Shown in pieces: positions 52,916-62,344 of a stretch of 64,000 nt of DNA (the stretch's first letter is position 1; every line of letters begins with the position of its first letter). The stretch is from positions 8,618,001 through 8,682,000 of the forward strand of contig OY970235.1 of NCBI GenBank assembly GCA_963714145.1, given 5' to 3'. The DNA is from JBBWZH01 sp035544115 (GTDB taxonomy: Bacteria > Actinomycetota > Actinomycetes > Mycobacteriales > CADCTP01). The translations under genes were made by a program, and so were the position numbers. The notes under the pieces are model-generated. The model had not been told where the DNA came from. It saw nothing but the letters and a program-made list of their open reading frames with translations, and did no database searches.

Positions 52916-53317
52916 TCAGCGGGGCAGCCGGCGGGCGATGGCCGGGATCACGATCGCGGCGGCGACCAGGTGGGTGGCCATCAGCAGCGCCCGGGTGGCC
53001 GGGCCGGCCGGCACGATCAGGTCCGGGACCAGCGACAGCGCGGTCAGCGCGGCGGTCGCCCGGACGAACGTACGTTGCGGGCCGCGGGCGGTCCGGACCA
53101 GTACCGCGGCCAGGGCCAGGCCCAGCAGCGCGGCGACCGCGGTCAGCTGGGTGAACCCGGGCAGCGGGATCGGCGCGCCGGCCACGTCCAGGCTGATCCC
53201 GGCGGCCCGCCCGGCAGCCGCGACGGCGGTGGTGGCGGCGGCCGCGGCCACGGTCGCGGCCAGCCCGACGCGGACGTAGGAGCCGGTGCTCGGGCGGGTG
53301 ATGACGGCGGCGGTCAT
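52916..53317 (-). CDS. DUF6069-family membrane protein
   Basis: A 133-residue protein with four membrane helices: residues 18-38, 56-76, 86-104 and 108-125. PLPGFTQLTAVAALLGLALA between helix 1 and 2, and the pattern of paired helices, fit the small DUF6069 family found next to ECF sigma and YCII genes in actinobacteria. It is 44 bases upstream of the YCII gene and has GGAGGAC before its ATG, so it is the first gene of the YCII/sigma operon. Function unknown. Confidence 0.78.
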   Translation of the reverse strand: MTAAVITRPSTGSYVRVGLAATVAAAAATTAVAAAGRAAGISLDVAGAPIPLPGFTQLTAVAALLGLALAAVLVRTARGPQRTFVRATAALTALSLVPDLIVPAGPATRALLMATHLVAAAIVIPAIARRLPR

Positions 53318-53642
53318 GGTGTCCTCCGTGGTCTCGACCGGCTCGGTGCCGGTGCTTCATCCAGGCCACGAAAACCCGAAGCCCGGATCGACACCCGAAC
53401 CGGAAAATCCTTCAAGATCTTTTGAGCGCGCCCCCGGCCGGCCCGAAGACGCCGCATGGGCAGGCTTCCGGCGGTGCCGTCGAGCCATCCGCTGGACGGA
53501 CAACCAGCTGGTCACGGCCGCGGAGGACCGCCGAAGCAGGCCCGTCGGGGGACGTCGGCCAGGCGATGCGAGCCATGCGCCGGAGACCCGCCGGACCTCC
53601 AGGTGCCCGGGCAGCGTCGCACCGGCCGGCACTACAGACCAG
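53318..53642. other. Upstream region of the DUF6069/YCII/sigma operon
   Basis: No gene is seen. An 8-base palindrome AAGATCTT (53414-53421), inside TTCAAGATCTTTTGA, sits about 95 bases before the DUF6069 start and is AT-rich compared with its surroundings; it could be a regulator site for the operon. The rest is uniform GC-rich sequence. Confidence 0.3.
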
Positions 53643-53680
53643 GACTATAGACTGCGACTATAGATACTGCCTATAGTCGC
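53643..53680. promoter_or_regulatory. Operator-like array: perfect 10-base inverted repeat with a third half-site
   Basis: GCGACTATAG (53654-53663) and CTATAGTCGC (53671-53680) are a perfect 10-base inverted repeat with a 7-base spacer. A third copy of GACTATAG lies 13 bases upstream (53643-53650) in direct orientation. The array is only 33 bases before the GT87 gene and is AT-rich in a GC-rich region, so it probably overlaps that gene's promoter (TATAGACT or TATAGT could be -10). The cognate regulator is not recognised in the window. Confidence 0.65.
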
Positions 53681-53712
53681 CGGGCCGACCCGACACCCAG
53701 GCGGAGGAGCCC

Positions 53713-55143
53713 GTGCAGAGCACCGACCAGACCGTGCGCAGCGATCCCGCCGGGCGTCCGGCCTGGCGGCCGGGCCCGGGTCGGCGGCCGGGCCACGGTT
53801 GGCGGCCGGGCCGGGGTCGGCGGCCGGGCCACGGCCGGCGACCGGGCCAGGGTTGGCGGCCGGCGGTGGTCTGGCTGCCGGGCGCGGCCGGGCGGTCGGG
53901 GGGATGGCTGCCGGGTGCGGCCGCGCTCGCCGGGGCGGCGGGCCTGCTGCTCTGGCTGACCGCGCGGAAACCGGCCGGCTTCAACATGATCGACCTGGCC
54001 GTGTACCGGGCCGGCGGGCAGGCGCTGCTGGACGGCACGCCGCTCTACTCGGCGCACCCGGACGGCAGTGCGCTGCCGTTCACCTATCCGCCGTTCGCCG
54101 GGCTGCTGATCGTCCCGCTCGCCGCAGTGGGCCAGCACGCCGCGCAGGTGCTGCTGACGCTCGGGTCGGTGGCCAGCCTGGCCTTCGTGGTCAGCACCGT
54201 GGCTCGCCGCGTGGCCGGACCGGGCCGGTGGCTGCGTACCGGGGGAGTGCCGGTGCTGCTGGCCGCCGCGCTCTGCCTGGAACCGGTCCGCGCCACCCTC
54301 GGCTTCGGCCAGGTCAACCTGCTGGTGATGGCGCTGGTGGTGGCCGACCTGGCCGGCGGCCCGCGGCGGCCGGCCCGCGGGGTGCTGGTCGGGATCGCCG
54401 CAGCGATCAAGCTGACCCCGCTGATCTTCGTCGGCTACCTGGTCGTGACCGGCCGGATCCGGGCGGCGTCGACCGCGCTCGGCACGTTCGCCGGCACCGT
54501 GCTGGTCGGCTGGCTGCTGCTGCCGGCCGAGTCCGGGCGGTTCTGGCTGCACCTGGTGGCCCAGCCGGAGCGGGTCGGCGGCGTCTCGTACAGCGGGAAC
54601 CAGTCCCTGTACGGCGGGCTGACCCGGCTGCTCGGCAGCCCGGCCGCGGCCCGCCCGGCCTGGTGCCTGGCCGCGGCCGTGGTCGCCGGGCTGGGGCTCG
54701 CCGCCGCCGCGGCCGCTGCGAGGGCCGGGTACGAGGTCGAGGGCGTCGTGCTGTGCGGGCTCACCGGCGTCCTGGTGTCGCCGATCTCGTGGACGCACCA
54801 CTGGGTCTGGGTGGTGCCCGGCCTGGTCGCCGCGCTGGCCCGGGTGCTGGACCGGCCGGCGGGGCGCCGACTGGTGCCGGCGGCCGCGCTGGCCGGGGCG
54901 ACGCTGCTGTTCGCGCTCTCGCCGGTCTGGTGGCCACCGGCCGGCGGCGACGCGGAGTACCGACACTCCACTGTGGAACGGCTGGCCGCCGACTCCTACC
55001 TGCTCGCCGGGATCGCCTGCCTGGCCGCCGTCTCGGTCGCGCTGGCGTTCCGGGCGCGCCCACCCGACACCAGCACTACCGCTGGCAGCTGCTGGACCGG
55101 GCCACCGCCGGGTTCGGCTAGCAGCTCGTCCATCGCCAGGTGA
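53713..55143 (+). CDS. GT87/DUF2029-type polyprenol-phosphate mannosyltransferase-like membrane protein
   Basis: A 476-residue protein with about ten membrane helices. IDLAVYRAGGQALLDGTPLY with the D-x-x-x-Y of the GT87 family comes right after the first helix, FTYPPFAGLLIVPLA follows, and GFGQVNLLVMALVVADLAGG plus ISWTHHWVWVVPGLV are further conserved blocks. GT87 enzymes add mannose from polyprenol phosphate to lipid or glycan acceptors. The N-terminal 50 residues are W/R-R-P-G-x-G repeats encoded by an 18-base minisatellite. Start is GTG 53713. Its end overlaps the SnoaL-like gene on the other strand. Confidence 0.82.
   Translation: MQSTDQTVRSDPAGRPAWRPGPGRRPGHGWRPGRGRRPGHGRRPGQGWRPAVVWLPGAAGRSGGWLPGAAALAGAAGLLLWLTARKPAGFNMIDLAVYRAGGQALLDGTPLYSAHPDGSALPFTYPPFAGLLIVPLAAVGQHAAQVLLTLGSVASLAFVVSTVARRVAGPGRWLRTGGVPVLLAAALCLEPVRATLGFGQVNLLVMALVVADLAGGPRRPARGVLVGIAAAIKLTPLIFVGYLVVTGRIRAASTALGTFAGTVLVGWLLLPAESGRFWLHLVAQPERVGGVSYSGNQSLYGGLTRLLGSPAAARPAWCLAAAVVAGLGLAAAAAAARAGYEVEGVVLCGLTGVLVSPISWTHHWVWVVPGLVAALARVLDRPAGRRLVPAAALAGATLLFALSPVWWPPAGGDAEYRHSTVERLAADSYLLAGIACLAAVSVALAFRARPPDTSTTAGSCWTGPPPGSASSSSIAR
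53767..53865. repeat. Five and a half 18-base tandem repeats inside the GT87 gene
   Basis: Units start at 53767, 53785, 53803, 53821, 53839 and 53857, each of the form CGGCCGGGCC-x-x-GG-x-x-GG. They encode the cytoplasmic RPGPGR/RPGHGW/RPGRGR string before the first membrane helix. The period is a multiple of three, so copy-number changes keep the frame open. Confidence 0.85.
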
Positions 55144-55555
55144 CTACCGGGGGTGGTGGCGCGTGCCGGCCCTCCTTCATGTGCGAGTAGTCACGCGCCT
55201 CGGTCACCAGGCCGGCCTCGTCGAAACGCAGCACCGTGCAGCCGCAGATGGTGGTCGGGCCGTCGTTGGTGTGCATCACCGCCCAGTACTCCACGGCCGC
55301 GGAGTCGCCGTCGACCCGTGGCTCGGCGAACCACGTCTCGGCGGGGCGGTTCTCTTCGGCGAAGCACTCCGCCACATAGCCGCGGAGCCCGGCCCGCCCG
55401 CGCAGGGGGCGAAACAGGGACGCCCAGTGATCGCCAGTCTCGGCCTGCAGGGCGACGATCGCCTCCACGTCCCGGACCGGCCAGGCCTCAGCCCACGTCC
55501 TGGCCCACCGACGGGCCGCATCCCGAGTGTCCACAAAGGCCTCCCGCTCCACCAC
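55118..55555 (-). CDS. SnoaL/NTF2-like protein
   Basis: A 145-residue protein of the NTF2-like fold. WARTWAEAWPVRDVEAIVAL is the first helix pair, SLFRPLRGRAGLRGYVAECF the second block, and AAVEYWAVMHTNDGPTTICG plus VLRFDEAGLVTEARDY the beta sheet. Members include polyketide cyclases and isomerases; no catalytic residues are assignable. The C-terminal end overlaps the tail of the GT87 gene on the opposite strand by 26 bases. Confidence 0.82.
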   Translation of the reverse strand: MVEREAFVDTRDAARRWARTWAEAWPVRDVEAIVALQAETGDHWASLFRPLRGRAGLRGYVAECFAEENRPAETWFAEPRVDGDSAAVEYWAVMHTNDGPTTICGCTVLRFDEAGLVTEARDYSHMKEGRHAPPPPVVTWRWTSC

Positions 55556-55682
55556 ATCAGGTCGTGGCTACTCCTACCACCCGCTACCGACAGTCTCGGA
55601 GCGCTGCGCGGGTCACGTCGCGAGCTGGCCCTGGCCGGCGGGGCTACCGCTCGCCGGACCTGCCGGCCCAGCCGGTCGCGCG

Positions 55683-56564
55683 TCAACCCTCGCGGCCGGC
55701 ACCGAGGCCCCAGGGTGGCGGTGCGGTGAGTCGCTGCCGGCAGGAGAACAGGGTCGGTTCGGTGTCGGCGACCCTGCCCCGCAGGAGACCGATCGCCTCG
55801 CGCAGGTGTCGTTCGGCGTTGCCGGTATCGCCGAGTTGCTGCTCGCAGCGGGCCAGGTGGTGGAGTGTGATCGCCAGGTCCGGGTGGTGGGCGCCGAGGG
55901 CGGACCGTTTCACCGTGTACGCCTGGCGCAGGGTGCCGGCTGCGACGGCGAAGCGCCGGGCCCGGAATTCCAGCGAGCCGAGGTTGTGCAGGGTGACGCC
56001 GACCTGGTGGTGGTCCGGCCCGAGCGCGGCGCGGTAGGTCTCCAGCACGCCGGTGAGAGTGGCGTGTGCCTGGCCGAGACGGCCGAGGTCGATCAGGATC
56101 GCTGCCAACGCGGCCCGGTCCGCGGCCAGGTCCAGCCGGTCGGCGCCGGCGGTGGCCTCGAGCACGGCCAGGCCCCGGCGGGCGATCGGTTCGGCCGCCC
56201 GCGCGTCGCCGCGGGCGTGTGCCAGGCCGGCCAGGTTGTGCAGCAGCACGGCGACGTTGACGCCGGTGCGTACGCCGTGCCGGTCATACAGGCGCAGCGC
56301 CTGCCAGTAGGCCTGCTCCGCCTCGGCGAACTCGCCCCGGTACTTGCCGATCATGCCCAGTTCGTTCAGCGGCACGGCCAGGTCCACCGACTCCGGCCCC
56401 AGCACGGACTCGTACTCGGCGATCCCGCGGCGCAGGTGGGCCCGCGCGCCCTGGTAGTCGCCGGCATCCCGCAGCGTCCGGGCGTGCGCGACGACGGCAC
56501 GCAGCCGGGCCGCCGCGTCGACACCCGTGCCAGCGGCACCGGCCGGAGCGCGGACCTGGGTCAC
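55683..56564 (-). CDS. TPR-repeat protein divergent from RHS3
   Basis: A 293-residue protein made of tetratricopeptide repeats of about 42 residues: GDYQGARAHLRRGIAEYESV, GEFAEAEQAYWQALRLYDRH, GQAHATLTGVLETYRAALG, and FAVAAGTLRQAYTVKRSALG with H-x-x-x-A-x-T-L-H-x-L-A at corresponding places. The pattern is that of the C-terminal TPR part of NB-ARC regulators or of kinesin-light-chain-like proteins, but no HTH or NB-ARC domain precedes it. It begins at GTG 56564 and diverges from RHS3, the same position the STAND regulators hold at RHS1 and RHS2. Confidence 0.78.
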   Translation of the reverse strand: MTQVRAPAGAAGTGVDAAARLRAVVAHARTLRDAGDYQGARAHLRRGIAEYESVLGPESVDLAVPLNELGMIGKYRGEFAEAEQAYWQALRLYDRHGVRTGVNVAVLLHNLAGLAHARGDARAAEPIARRGLAVLEATAGADRLDLAADRAALAAILIDLGRLGQAHATLTGVLETYRAALGPDHHQVGVTLHNLGSLEFRARRFAVAAGTLRQAYTVKRSALGAHHPDLAITLHHLARCEQQLGDTGNAERHLREAIGLLRGRVADTEPTLFSCRQRLTAPPPWGLGAGREG

Positions 56565-56836
56565 CCCGGTGCCCGGCGGCCGATCCCATGCGCCATGCCG
56601 GCGACGTTAAGTCCACCCACTGACGCGGCACTGACGCGCCGACCACGTGCGCTCTCAGCCGGCACCAACGCCGTCCGGTTCTGCGCGGAGACGGCCGGCT
56701 CCGCCGCCGCCGCGCCGCCGCTTGGCTCGGGCAGCTGGTCGGACAGTTTCAATCTAAAACAGCGTTGACATGTCCTGATCATGCATGAAGGCTCCTGCTG
56801 GCTTGTCTCGACACGTTTGATTGCTATGGGGTATTT

Positions 56837-59800
56837 GTGGGGTCGCGGCGTTGGATTCCGGCTGGCCGGGGCGGTCTGCGCGGGTGGGTGGGTGCCGGGC
56901 TGGCCGCGTGTCTCGCGGTCGGTGTGGTGGCTGGGGTTGCTCCCGCCGCATCGGCGGCGCCGGCCCGCCCGTCGGTGGCCGGGTTGGCGCCGGCGGGTGC
57001 GGGGCCGGTCGCGGCGCCGGTCGCGGTGACGTCGCGGGAGCGGCATGCGCGCGCCGCCGGTATCGATGGACTGCGGCCGGCGCGTCGGGCTCCGGTGCAC
57101 CGGGCGGCGGGGCCGTGGCGGGGTGCGGCGCGGTCGAGCGTGGCGGCGGGCGTCGGGCCGGTGAACGTGCAGCTGACGCCGGGTTTCGAGATCGGTACGA
57201 CGTCGCTGAACGTGTACTTCGAGATCCCGGCGTCGGACGAGGCGAATTCGTTCCTGATCGCGATCTTCTCCGACGACTTCGGCGACGACCACGACATCAC
57301 CGACCAGTTCCCGCTGCCGGGGTTCGCGTGCCGGCAGCGTCCGGGTTACTGCGTGACGCTGCTGGGCGGGGACTTCTTCGGGGCGTTGCTGCCTGGGCAC
57401 ACGTATTTCGTCATCGTGGAGGCGTTCGGCAACGCGTACACGGGCGGGCATGCGGACTCGGCCCTGTCGACCGGGGCGGTGGCGGCGTTCACGCCGGGGC
57501 CACCGGCGTTGCCGGTGGCGCAGACCTTCGGCGCCGGGTTGGACAACGTCAGCGGGCGGACCGGGCCGGCGCAGGTGTTGCGCGGCGAGCCGGTGAACAC
57601 CGCGACCGGCGCGTACGCGACCCGTTCGGTGGACCTGTCGATGTCCGGGTTGGGGGTGGAGTTCGAGGCGGCCCGGTCGTATTCGTCGAACGACACCTCG
57701 GCCGGGCTGCTGGGGCCCGGGTGGAGTTGGTCCTACGACCTGGGGCTGACGGTCGCCGCCGGCGGCAACGTGACGCTGCGGGCGGAGGACGGTTCCGATT
57801 CTGTCTACATTAGACAGTCGAGCGGGGTGTTCACCGCTCCGCCGGGGGCGCGGTCGACGCTGGCGAGCGTGACCGGCGGGTTCCGGCTGGTCACGCCGGA
57901 TCAGCGGGTGCTGTCGTTCGATTCCACCGGCCGGCTGACGTCATTTGTGGACGCCCGTGCGCATGGCCTGAGTTTTGCCTACACCGCCGGGGTGCTGTCG
58001 TCGGTGACGGACGGGGCCGGGCGCGTGGTCGCGGTGACGGTGACCGGCGACGGCCGGCTGTCCCGGGTGACGTTGCCGGATGGGCGGTTCGTCGAGTACG
58101 GGTACACCACCGGCCGGCTCAGCTCCTACCGCGACCCGACCGGCGCGATCACCCGGTACGGCTACGACGCCGGTGGCCGGTTGGCCACGGTGACCGACGC
58201 CAACAATCACGTCAGCATCACCAACACCTACAACTCGGCCGGCCGGGTCGACACCCAGCGGGATGCGCTGGGCCGGATGACCTCGTACGTGTGGAACCCG
58301 ACCACGCAGTTGGCCACGACGATCGACCCCGACGGCAAGGTCAATTTCGACCAGTACCTCAACAACGTGCTGGTCGGTTCGCAGAACGGCAACGGGGACA
58401 CGCAGTTCTACCGGTACGACAGCCGGCTGAACCTGGTCCTGGTCGTCGATCCGCTGGATGGCCGGTACGCGGTGACGTATGACGGCGCCGGTAACGCGCT
58501 GAGCCGCGCGGCGTCCTACCTGGCGTTGACGGAGCGGTCCACCTACAACGCCCGCAACGACCCGCTGACGCAGGTGGATGGTCGGGGGAACACCACCACG
58601 TTCAGCTACGACCCGGCCGGGTCGGTGCTGACCGTCCGGGATCCCACCAATCCGGCCGGGCCCGCGACCGCCAGCTACACGTACAACCCGCAGGGTCTGG
58701 TGGCTACCAGCACGGATGCCCGGGGCAAGGTCGCCACCTACGGCTACGACGCGGCGGGCAACCGCACGTCGGTGACGCTGCCGTCCGGAGCGCGCACGAC
58801 CTACGGCTACGACGCCACCGGCCGGCTCACTTCGATGGTCGACCCGCGGGGCAACGCCGCCGGCGCCGACCCGGCCGCGTTCCGCACGACCTACGGCTAT
58901 GACGCCGCTGACCGGCTCACCGCGGTGACCGACCCGCTCGGGCACACCACGACGACCGGGTACGACCCGGCCGGCAACAAGGTCAGCACAGCCGACGGCG
59001 CCGGCAACGAGACCGTCTACAGCTACGACGCCGCGAACCGGCTCACCCAGACCCGGGACCCGGCCGGGCGGACCACCACGACCGCGTACACCCCGGCCGG
59101 CCGGGTCGCCTCGACCACCGACGGCGCCGGCGGTGTGACGACCTACCAGTACAACGTCGCCGGCCGGCTGGCGTCCACGGTCTCCCCGCGCGGGAACGTG
59201 CCGGGTGCGACCGCGGCGAACTTCACGACCAGCTACGGCTACGACTGGAACGGCAACCAGACCTCGGTCAGCCACCCCTACCCGGGCGGCGGCACCGCGA
59301 CCACCTCGACCCGGTACGACCCGCTGAACCGGCCGATCGCGGTCACCGACCCGCTCGGCCGCACCACGACTACCGGGTACGACAGCGACGGCAACGTCAC
59401 CCTGGTCATCGACCCGCTGAACAACCGGACCAGCCACACCTACGACCTGGCCGACCGGCCGCTGACCAGCACCGACGAGCGCGGCAAAACCACCGTGCTC
59501 AGCTATGACCCAGCCGGCAACCTGCTGAGCCAGACGACCCCGCTGGGGGAGAAGACCACCTGGACGTACGACGACGACGGCCGGGTCGCCTCGGTCGTCG
59601 ACCCCCGCGGCAATGCCACCGGCGCCACCCCGGCCACATTCACCACCCGCTACGGCTACGACCTGGCCGGCCACCTGGCCACCGTCACCGACCCGCTCAG
59701 CCACCCGACCAGCACCACCTTCGACGCCGCCGGCCGGACCACGACCCGCACCGACGCGGCCGGGCACACCACCGGCTACTCCTACGACGCGGCCGACCGG

Positions 59801-62344
59801 CTCACCGCCGTCACCGGCCCCGACGCGACCGGTGCCACCCAGGCCACCACGTACGCCTACGACCCGGCCGGGCTGCTCACCGGCCGCACCGACCCGCTCG
59901 GCCACACCACCGGCTACGGCTACGACGCGGCCGGACGGCTGGCCACGGTCACCGACCCGCTCGGCCGTCGCCGCACGTACGGCTACGACCCCGACGGCCA
60001 CGCCACCACCACCGTCACCGCGCGAGGCAATGCCGCCGCCCAGCCCGGCGGCACGCCGACCGCCGCCGCCGGCACCATCACCGCCAGCTACGACATCCTC
60101 GGCCGGCTCGTCGGCCGCGACCTCGGCGGCGCCCAGCAGTTCACCTTCGGGTACGACGCCGCGGACCGGCAGGTCTCCGCCACCGACCCGGCCGGCACCG
60201 AAACCCGCGGCTACGACGATGCCGACCGGCTGCTCGCCGTCACCCGCGGCACCGACACCTTCAGCTACACCTACGACCCGGCCGGCAACGTCACCAGCCG
60301 CACCTACCCCGGCGGCGCCGCCGCGACCACAACCGCGACCGCAACCTACGACGACGACGGCCGGCAGGTCAGCCTGACCGACGGCGGCGCCACCACGACC
60401 TTCGGCTACGACCAGGCCGGCAACCTCACCGGCACCACCCTGCCGGCCGCCAACGGCTACACCACCACCCGCAGCTACGACCCCGCCGGCCGCTCCACCA
60501 CCGTCGCGACCACCCGTGCCGCCGCCACCCCGACCGCGCCGGCCACCCTGTCCCGCTACGACCTGACCCTCGACGCCGTCGGCAACCCGACCCGGGTCAC
60601 CACCACCCGCGGCACCACCGCCGCCCGCACCGACTCCTACACCTACGACCCGGCCGACCGCCTCACCGCCTACTGCCCCGCGGCGTCCACCTGCGCCGGC
60701 GCGGCGACCGCCCTGCGCTACAGCTACGACCTGGTCGGCAACCGGCTCACCCAGACCCGGACCGGCGGCCCGAGCCCGGGCACCACCACCTACAGCTACG
60801 ACAACGCCGACCCGCTCACCGCCGCCGCGGTCACCGGCGCGGCCACCACCACCTACGGCTACGACGCCGACGGCAACCAGACCACCGCCGGCACCCGCAC
60901 CACCACGTACACCCTGGACAACCGGCTGGCCACCACCACCGCCGGCGGCGCCACCACCGCGTACGGCTACGACGCGGGCGGCAACCGGATCAGCGCTACC
61001 ACTGCCGGCGTGCCCACCACCTACCGGTGGGACATCAACAACCCGCTCCCCCTGCTAGCCGCCGAACGCACCGGCACCGGCCGCCCGCAGGTCTACCGGT
61101 ACGACCCGACCGGACAGCCACTCTCCCTGCTGCCTGGCAGGCGGATCAGCCCCATCCCCACACCCGGCCGTGACGGCGGCGCGGCAGCCGCCCCCGACCG
61201 GCCAGCAGGCCCGCCGATCAGCCCCGGCCTGGCCCGTTCCTACTACGCCACCGACTGGCTCGGCTCGGTCACCGACCTCACCGGCGCCGGCGGTACACCC
61301 ACGCACGCCTACACCTACCAGCCGTTCGGCGAGACCTCGACCGCCGCGGCCGTTGGCGCAGCGACCAACCCGCTGCGATTCGCCGGCCAGTACCTCGACC
61401 CGGTCACCGGCCAGTACAACCTGCGCGCCCGCCAGTACGACCCAGCCACCGGCCGGCTCACCAGCACCGACCCGCTCACCCCCGACACCGGCACCCCCGC
61501 CGCCAAGCTCTACGCCTACACCGCCAACCGCCCCACCGTCACCACCGACCCGTCCGGCGAGTGCTGGTACATCCCGTTCAGCGGCGACTCATCCTGCCCC
61601 GGTGCCGGCACCCTGCGCGCCACCGTCGGCGTCGCCGAGGGCGCTTACCACGTCGGCGCCGGCATCGTCACCGCCGTCGCCCACCCCGTCCGCACGGCAC
61701 ACACCATCAACGACGCCTGCCGCGCCGGCGTCAACGACTACGGCCGCGTCCTCGGCCCCAGCCTCGCCTGCGCCTACGCCGTCGTCGGCAAACCCATCGT
61801 CGACCAGTTGGTCCTCGCCGCCACCACCTGCGCCGGCACCACCGACCGCTTCGACCACCTCACCCAAGCCCTCCTCTCCCTCGCCCTCCTTGGCAAAGCC
61901 CCCCGCACCAGCCTCCGCCCCCGCACCACCGCCTACGCCCACTACGCGGGCGACGCCGCAAACGGTGGGGAGTTGATTGCGGGGTCGCGACTGGGCTCGC
62001 TGAGCGTGACTGCTACTCGCGCATCGGCTAGCGAGGTCAGGGCGGCTGAGTTCATGGCTGCTCGGGGTAATCGGGTTGTTCTGCGGGATCCTGTCGGGGC
62101 TCGTGGCGCTGGTGGTACGAGTGACCTACTGGTGGATGGTGTCCAGTGGGACGTGTATTCGCCTACTACGAGTAGCCCGAGCGCCATCGTTAGTGGTACT
62201 GCTCACAAAGGCAGCCAGGTGCCGGGTGGTGGCGTCATTGTGGATCTCTCTGGGACTTCTGTGACTGCGGATCAGCTCGGCAATCTGGCAGCGAGGGTAG
62301 CAGGTACGGGGTCGCGCGTTGGGGAAGTGATTTTGATGCCGTAG
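56837..62344 (+). CDS. RHS3: secreted RHS/YD-repeat polymorphic toxin with CdiA-C-like tip
   Basis: A 1835-residue protein. Signal peptide AGLAACLAVGVVAGVAPAAS; a fibronectin-like domain (residues 110-220); a DUF6531 entry GEPVNTATGAYATRSVDLSM at about 252; YD repeats to ~1420; core RQYDPATGRLTSTDPLTP; then a pre-toxin region and a tip from ~1730: SEVRAAEFMAARGNRVVL, TSDLLVDGVQWDVYSPTTSS, HKGSQVPGGGVIVDLSG. This matches the CdiA-C tRNase-type domain (E, D-x-x-x-D-G, W-D-V-Y-S-P and a late K/Q). GC at third positions falls sharply after about 61960, indicating tip exchange. GTG 56837 lacks a good ribosome site, so the exact start is uncertain. Confidence 0.87.
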   Translation: MGSRRWIPAGRGGLRGWVGAGLAACLAVGVVAGVAPAASAAPARPSVAGLAPAGAGPVAAPVAVTSRERHARAAGIDGLRPARRAPVHRAAGPWRGAARSSVAAGVGPVNVQLTPGFEIGTTSLNVYFEIPASDEANSFLIAIFSDDFGDDHDITDQFPLPGFACRQRPGYCVTLLGGDFFGALLPGHTYFVIVEAFGNAYTGGHADSALSTGAVAAFTPGPPALPVAQTFGAGLDNVSGRTGPAQVLRGEPVNTATGAYATRSVDLSMSGLGVEFEAARSYSSNDTSAGLLGPGWSWSYDLGLTVAAGGNVTLRAEDGSDSVYIRQSSGVFTAPPGARSTLASVTGGFRLVTPDQRVLSFDSTGRLTSFVDARAHGLSFAYTAGVLSSVTDGAGRVVAVTVTGDGRLSRVTLPDGRFVEYGYTTGRLSSYRDPTGAITRYGYDAGGRLATVTDANNHVSITNTYNSAGRVDTQRDALGRMTSYVWNPTTQLATTIDPDGKVNFDQYLNNVLVGSQNGNGDTQFYRYDSRLNLVLVVDPLDGRYAVTYDGAGNALSRAASYLALTERSTYNARNDPLTQVDGRGNTTTFSYDPAGSVLTVRDPTNPAGPATASYTYNPQGLVATSTDARGKVATYGYDAAGNRTSVTLPSGARTTYGYDATGRLTSMVDPRGNAAGADPAAFRTTYGYDAADRLTAVTDPLGHTTTTGYDPAGNKVSTADGAGNETVYSYDAANRLTQTRDPAGRTTTTAYTPAGRVASTTDGAGGVTTYQYNVAGRLASTVSPRGNVPGATAANFTTSYGYDWNGNQTSVSHPYPGGGTATTSTRYDPLNRPIAVTDPLGRTTTTGYDSDGNVTLVIDPLNNRTSHTYDLADRPLTSTDERGKTTVLSYDPAGNLLSQTTPLGEKTTWTYDDDGRVASVVDPRGNATGATPATFTTRYGYDLAGHLATVTDPLSHPTSTTFDAAGRTTTRTDAAGHTTGYSYDAADRLTAVTGPDATGATQATTYAYDPAGLLTGRTDPLGHTTGYGYDAAGRLATVTDPLGRRRTYGYDPDGHATTTVTARGNAAAQPGGTPTAAAGTITASYDILGRLVGRDLGGAQQFTFGYDAADRQVSATDPAGTETRGYDDADRLLAVTRGTDTFSYTYDPAGNVTSRTYPGGAAATTTATATYDDDGRQVSLTDGGATTTFGYDQAGNLTGTTLPAANGYTTTRSYDPAGRSTTVATTRAAATPTAPATLSRYDLTLDAVGNPTRVTTTRGTTAARTDSYTYDPADRLTAYCPAASTCAGAATALRYSYDLVGNRLTQTRTGGPSPGTTTYSYDNADPLTAAAVTGAATTTYGYDADGNQTTAGTRTTTYTLDNRLATTTAGGATTAYGYDAGGNRISATTAGVPTTYRWDINNPLPLLAAERTGTGRPQVYRYDPTGQPLSLLPGRRISPIPTPGRDGGAAAAPDRPAGPPISPGLARSYYATDWLGSVTDLTGAGGTPTHAYTYQPFGETSTAAAVGAATNPLRFAGQYLDPVTGQYNLRARQYDPATGRLTSTDPLTPDTGTPAAKLYAYTANRPTVTTDPSGECWYIPFSGDSSCPGAGTLRATVGVAEGAYHVGAGIVTAVAHPVRTAHTINDACRAGVNDYGRVLGPSLACAYAVVGKPIVDQLVLAATTCAGTTDRFDHLTQALLSLALLGKAPRTSLRPRTTAYAHYAGDAANGGELIAGSRLGSLSVTATRASASEVRAAEFMAARGNRVVLRDPVGARGAGGTSDLLVDGVQWDVYSPTTSSPSAIVSGTAHKGSQVPGGGVIVDLSGTSVTADQLGNLAARVAGTGSRVGEVILMP

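Noticed and set aside
56765..56793. TTGACA as -35 box upstream of RHS3
   Set aside because: No acceptable -10 hexamer occurs at 16-18 bases, so I did not annotate a promoter, although one probably exists in this gap.
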